From Coenobita brevimanus (taxonomy: Eukaryota > Arthropoda > Malacostraca > Decapoda > Coenobitidae), in assembly GCA_032717465.1 (NCBI GenBank), contig CM064732.1:35522015-35586014 (forward strand): a DNA stretch of 64,000 nt, read 5' to 3'. This document shows positions 58,773 to 64,000 of the stretch, piece after piece. The notes under the pieces were generated by a model. That model saw only the letters and a program-made list of their open reading frames with translations, was not told the DNA's origin and searched no databases. The number at the start of each line of letters is the position of its first letter. Positions within the stretch are counted from its first letter, which is position 1. The translations under genes and the position numbers were made by a program.

Positions 58773-59525
58773 CCAGTAAAACACCTTTGTTGGCGGGGTA
58801 CGAGCAAGGCCATTTAAATCTGAAAGCATTGAAATGTCGCCTTACACCCCGAGGATGCCTAGAGTATACTGGTGCCTATCTACCTACCACTTTTCATGCC
58901 TTTACGACAAACTGTTTGGCCTGTGGCCTTCTTTTGTAGATTTCCGACATGCTGCACTTGGCGCGTGCCCCGTGCCACGTGCACCGCCTGGATGTGATGA
59001 AAGCTGTCAAAAACAAATCTTAAAGAATTGGACTATTGTATGGTGCAAACCACCCACTGATTGACCCTGTTGTTACTGAGATATAAGCTTCTCAAAAGCG
59101 TTATGGTTGGGCCAGGTCTGGCTGGGCCGAGTTGGGTCTCTCATATATGAGAAAATGCCACTGCTTGATGAGATACTCGCTAGAGATTCGCCCACGCTCG
59201 CAATAATAAACACCAGGGAGCTAGAGGGGCACTCAGTAGAGGGCATCGCTCTGACAAGGGCAACGTAATTTCCAAACCACACATCATAATGGGTTAGGGT
59301 TTCTCACCATTGATTAGGTTCTCGCAAAAAGTGTTTTCCGGATCCAGAATCTGCAATACGATCCGGATCGATCCTAAAAGTTAACTGATTGTTTCCTGGG
59401 ACATGGGCTATCTACCTAGCAAATTTGGTCAAACTCTCTCTTTTAGGTGTTGAGTAATCCTTCTAACAATCGTCAAACAAACAAACAAAGAGGGGTGAAA
59501 ATATACTTTCTTTGTCGGAGAGAAA
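58773..59525 (+). repeat. Composite repeat X+Y
   Basis: 58773-59208 matches block X (21197-21672) and 59215-59525 matches block Y (17572-17945), here joined end to end. X shares CATTGAAATGTCG, GACAAACTGT.TGGCCTGTGG, GACATGCTGCACTTG and TGAGAAAATGCCACT. The G-rich section of X is shorter here. Block Y ends with (CAAA)n and CTTTGTCGGAGAGA. The composite may be the fuller form of one element, or two elements side by side. Confidence 0.78.
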
Positions 59526-59537
59526 TATCATGCTTAA

Positions 59538-60005
59538 CCCCTACACCGCGGGGTTGTTTTTGCGCTCCTTGCGTGTCCCGCGAGGATATTTGCGCTCCAA
59601 CTGACATTATAAAAATATTTGCCAAAAATCAGTTATTAGTCCTAGAATATTATAATTAAATGTGCTTATGGCACATACCTTCAGCTTTCTTCTGGGATGT
59701 TTATTGAGCCTTCGTCGAGTACCATAGGACTTGTGGAGACTACTGAAGTTGGGTAATGAATTCTCCACTTTACACTTCCCGACACTCCGTAATATGATTA
59801 CCACAGCCTGATATTATAACTAGAAACACTATTCTATGATTTTCAAATAGTTTAGAATCCATACACACAAAAAAAAAAACACTGTGAAAGCAATGAAAAT
59901 TACGAGCGCATACAAGCTTCCCACTTCCGCTCATTCCCCCCCTGGTATTCTGTCATTTATTATTCATAAACACACTCACACTTTATATTCCTATTACTTT
60001 ATTGC

Positions 60006-60061
<56 letters not shown>

Positions 60062-61194
60062 CCATACATTTCCTTCAGTAATAGTAGTTTATTTTCTTTC
60101 TCGTTCAGTAAACTAGAGTAGAGCGCAAAGCTTTCACTGTCATTACTCCAAGTATTTGTACTCATATTCTTATATTAGTAATTATTTACATTTCTATTTT
60201 ATTTTCACTATGTTATACACTGTCACTTCCAGTAAATAAGGGCTCCTTTCCCTTGGAGCCAGGATGAACTTGGGACATTGAAGCACTCATAGTTTATCAC
60301 CATTTCCTCCACTGGCTCATCACACAATTCACCAGAAAGATTGTAGTCACTGTACATCATTATCATGGATGAATTAGCCAGTTCATGCTCCACAGCAGAG
60401 TCATTTAGTCCTTTACCCCTTCACACACGAGGTTTAGTAGGGGTAGAGGTCACAGGGCCCTCTAGAAGCGAAGGAAATGGAGGAGCACGAGTTCTATGTG
60501 CTTTCATCTCAAGAGACAACACTGAACTAAATGACGAGGCGGATATGGGGCCGCCAAGGGTTGACAACGTCAGCGAGGTGACAGCTGCTAATTTATATGC
60601 TGTGAAATGATTGGCAGGAAATTAGGTAGTTACAGGTGAATGTAAATATCACTTAGGCTTCTCCCTTCCATTCTTATATATATTTTTATTATGAGAATAG
60701 ATTATACGGCATATTTCAAGGGGAAATTAACTGGGAAAATTAGCGAACAAGTGCACTTGGGGTGTTGCCAGGTGATAATTAGCCAATTCCAGGTGTATGG
60801 CACTATCTTTTATCTTATTTTTCTTTGGTATATATTATTTTGTATAAGAATGGGGCATAGGGCTTATTTCAATGGATGAAATCAGTGGAAAATTCCGGGG
60901 AAGATTTGTTTAGTGCAGCGTGGCTGGGCAGGCGAGAGGAGAGGGTAATGGAGGGGAGGTAGGGAGGGGAGTCAAGAACGGGGATAAATGGCTAAATTGT
61001 CAACAATGGATGGGAGTACAGATGACATTAGCAGTGCTGACTATTGTTGGACACTGTCTGTACTGATAGATGATATAAGCCACCACTTGAAAGCCCAGGA
61101 GAATTCAAAATAACACAGAATCGCAAAAGTGATGCCCTGCGGTATGATCCAATACGCCCGAGCGTCACAAAAGTGACACCTCGTGGTTAAGGGG
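59538..61194. mobile_element. TTAA-bounded element E, 1657 bp
   Basis: TTAA at 59534-59537 and 61195-61198. Ends are CCCCTACACCGCGGGG and, reversed from the right, CCCCTTAACCACGAGG, an imperfect inverted repeat beginning CCC as in piggyBac. A GCGCTC motif occurs near both ends. The minus strand at about 60240-60600 is mostly open (MYSDYNLSGELCDEPVEEM) with one stop and could be a transposase N-terminal relic, but I cannot assign it. It includes a (TA)n at 60011-60057. No DDE domain is visible. Confidence 0.62.
60011..60057. repeat. (TA)n microsatellite
   Basis: About 47 bp of TA inside element E. Confidence 0.97.
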
Positions 61195-61507
61195 TTAATA
61201 AATGCTGCGGAACTTTGATATCCTAGGAGGCACAATGACGTCATAAACCCGTGAATCAACGGATGAGAGGGATTGCAAGTGTTCAGTTTAAAAGTTTACT
61301 GTGTCTTCCTCCAATACCTGTCATACTAATATGTTGTACACTCGCAGTCCAAATAAAGTACCAGGACTTGTCGAGGCCGTGTCCAGGAAACCAGGAAACT
61401 AGCTTCAAACCCCCTCTCCTCCTCCTCCCTCCACCATTTCACAACTACAACCACCTTCCTTGATCTCTTGATCGAGAGGTAGCTCACTCCTTTGTTTCGC
61501 AGTATGA

Positions 61508-61641
<134 letters not shown>

Positions 61642-61740
61642 TGTGTGATAAAATATGAAAACAAGAGAGGTCATTATGAGCTTGACTAAATCCTGTTAAC
61701 AATAACACCCTCTCAATCTTCCAGAGCATGGGTGTATTTT

Positions 61741-61905
61741 TTTTTTTAAGGGATTAATACCCAAGCTAGACATCAGATCATATAGCCCTGCTAGGGTCAC
61801 AGGAGAACGCTACCCCTCCCAGCGCGGCAGCCACCAGGCAGGGTGCGAACTCGCAACCTCACGATTACGAACCCGACACCCTACCACTGAGCTACTGCGA
61901 TCCCC
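61741..61905 (-). mobile_element. tRNA-derived SINE with target duplication
   Basis: On the minus strand the head reads GGGGATCGCAGTAGCTCAGT, with an A-box TAGCTCAGTGGTAGG and a B-box GGTTGCGAGTTCGCACC. The loop TTCGTAA would give a CGT anticodon, i.e. a threonine-like tRNA. About 90 bp of unrelated body and a poly(A) (T run 61737-61747) follow. CATGGGTGTATTTT (61727-61740) and CATGGGCGTATTTT (61905-61918) are the duplicated target. The body and poly(A) show it is a SINE, not a tRNA gene. Confidence 0.9.
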
Positions 61906-63111
61906 ATGGGCGTATTTTATATAATTATATAAGTAAAAATGTATATGTGTAACGGGTGAGGCGTGTTCAACCCTAAGCTTAATAAATCAATCAGCCAGTA
62001 ACAAAGATAAAACGAGTTTACTTTATGAATGAACTATTTGGAGAATGTCTGTCAGTATGTCTTCCTATGCTTTACGCCTTCCTGTCCAGGAGAGTCATAT
62101 TTTCACTTCAGTTTAAAAAAAGCATCTGACAGTAACAATACTGCAGTGCCAATTAATGTGAACTGATAATTCCAGTTAATGTGAACTGATAATTCGGAAA
62201 CTGTCTACCTCACTTTCGTTCTGTTTATTTTACCTGCTGCTCTGTTTTTCAACTTTTCATCTACAGAAAGTTTATTCTCACTTATGCCGACTAAAATCCG
62301 TTTTTAGCAGGAGTGAAATAAGCAATCAATGTGAAATATTGACTGCGAGACAGTCTTTCCCTTTGTCCGTCTGCCGAAATGCCTATCATGTTTTCCTCTA
62401 CAGGAAGGATCTGTTATCACTTAATTTGGATAATGTCATCTGGTGAAATCAAGAATATGATATATACCAGTGTGAATCGATAATCCAAAATCTGTGTCTG
62501 TCTGTTTGTCTGTCCTATTTAGGAGGCGATTTCTTTCCGAAGATGCATGTAATCGTTTTTGTCTTTAGCAAGGAAAAAGTAACAGTTATTCTCAGTATCA
62601 AAAGGCGTGTGTCTGTGTCATTCCTTTTCCTTGCTGGAATAGTTTATATCCATCCTGGCTTACTAAATGTGTTTGTTGATATTAAAAATAAAATACCAAC
62701 ACTAACGAATCTCTAAGGCATATGACTGTTTTTCTGTCAGTGTTTTCACATTAACTGGAATTATCAATTCACATTAAATGATACTGCAATATTGTTACTG
62801 TCAAATGCTTTTATTCAGCTTAAGTGAAAATATGACTCCCCCGGACAGGAAGACGTAAAGCATATGAAGACATACTAACAGACATTCTCCAAATAGTTCA
62901 TTCATAAAGTAAACTGCTGTTTTATCCTTGTTACTGGCTGATTGATATATTAAGCTTAGGGCTGAACACGCCTCACCCGTAACATATATAGTTTTACTTA
63001 TTGAATCATATTAATTACACCCATGCTGTCGAAGATTGAGAGGGTGTTATTTTTTAAAAGGATTCAATCAAGCTCGTAATGACCTGTCTTCTTCCTATAT
63101 TTTGTCACACA

Positions 63112-63114
<3 letters not shown>

Positions 63115-63185
<71 letters not shown>

Positions 63186-63211
63186 CGTGCGTGTGTGTGC
63201 TCGCGCGCGCG
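63115..63211 (+). repeat. (TG)n(CG)n microsatellite in the right foldback arm
   Basis: About 66 bp of TG, then GCGTGCGTGCG and CGCGCGCGCG, the mirror of the tract at 61508-61637. Confidence 0.97.
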
Positions 63212-63392
63212 CCATACCGTGACGCAAAGAGTGAGCTACCTCTCGATCATGAGATTAAGGAAGGTGGTTGTGGTTGGGGATGGAAGGACGGAGGAGGAGG
63301 GGAGGAGGTTTGAAGCTGTGTCCGAATACCAGACCATTCTTGGTTTCCTGGCCACGGCCTCGACAAGGCCTGGATACTTTGGACTGCAAGTG

Positions 63393-64000
63393 CACACGCA
63401 CCAGAAAGTATCGGTGCACTGTGGGTCCGATGCCATCCGAAATGATTCGACCATGTTGCATTGACAGCCCATTAACACCTGTATATATTATAACATTTAC
63501 GGCCATTTCCAACTCATTATGAAGGACACAAGAGTTATATCTGATGTAGCTGTCATCTATGGTCTGGGATACCTGCGTATGGGAAGACAGAGCCACAATT
63601 TTCAGTTCCCTTTGGTACGTGTGTCATAGTATTTAACTCATATTCTGCACCGATACACTTTGGTGCGAGTGTACTGTACATACTGCTTATTATTTTCTCA
63701 GATTAGGTCATCAGTTGTGATTCACACTCATCTGATATTAATTATAACTGCATAGTATAAAGTCTGAATTGGAAGCATGCCAAACTTTCTCTTACCCGAG
63801 CTATCCTCATAATGCCAGCCAATCAGCAGTAAACTGGAAACTCCGGTAGGCTTCAGTTGCAAGACTCCAATGAATTCACCGTACTAGCCCTACCCACTTG
63901 GCCACTGCGGCAAAAGGGGAAAGGGAGGAGAAATGCTGAAGTGGAGGGAGGGAAGATGGATGTGTCGAGGGAGGAAATGAAATGAAAGTGGGTGAAGATA
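63393..64000. other. No gene recognised
   Basis: A short stretch at 63645-63675 (CTGCACCGATACACTTTGGTGCG) is an inverted relative of 63394-63424 (CGCACCAGAAAGTATCGGTG), outside the main foldback. Nothing else is supported. The end is purine-rich. Confidence 0.45.

Noticed and set aside
61833..61905. Functional tRNA gene (threonine-like)
   Set aside because: The tRNA-like head is followed by an unrelated body, a poly(A) and a 14 bp target duplication, so it is a SINE.

Overview
The window looks like repeat-saturated chromosomal DNA of an arthropod, most likely a decapod crustacean and perhaps a crab. This is inference. It rests on the mixture of transposon families, interstitial TTAGG-type runs and very long (TA)n, (TG)n, (GA)n and (CT)n tracts. 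I found no conventional host protein-coding gene. Nearly every readable coding stretch is a transposase, a reverse transcriptase or another retroelement domain.

Layout, left to right. A decayed ZBED5-like hAT transposase lies on the minus strand from about 12.15 kb down to 2.0 kb. Three elements split it: a 1.38 kb hAT-type non-autonomous element (10242-11624), a 0.76 kb TTAA element (9432-10194) and a 6.87 kb element with Harbinger-like ends (2286-9152). The last of these carries a 5S-derived SINE and piggyBac copy A (4751-8678). A Jockey-like LINE (12.4-15.37 kb, +) follows and ends in a 230 bp (TA)n tract. From 17 to 23.2 kb there is a mosaic of direct and inverted duplications of pyrimidine-rich DNA, with a 476 bp insertion whose empty site is also present. 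A decayed LINE (23.5-25 kb) and a 180 bp tandem array come next.

A Ty3/Gypsy element with an env gene occupies about 26.5-39.2 kb on the minus strand. Its RNase H region is cut by two TTAA insertions, a MITE at 30862-31643 and piggyBac copy B at 31864-35823. Its gag side contains a 5'-truncated LINE end with a 13-14 bp target duplication. A second LINE lies at 39524-42386 (-). piggyBac copy C (43278-47625) has an uninterrupted 829-codon transposase and holds a full-length 5S-derived SINE in its tail. The rest has a Tc1-like pseudogene with a candidate intron (51.4-52.05 kb), a 1282 bp element with long terminal inverted repeats and a THAP reading frame (53183-54464), a degraded fourth piggyBac (D, 55640-58682), another TTAA element (E, 59538-61194) and a 2 kb foldback (61.33-63.39 kb) with a tRNA-derived SINE in only one arm.

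Relationships matter more here than gene cooperation. Element D looks like the full-length relative of the two TTAA MITEs. The 5S SINE shares its 3' tail with the LINE end at 38.8 kb. Several insertions can be removed on paper with their target duplications to give back a continuous reading frame in the element they hit, which gives an order of events.
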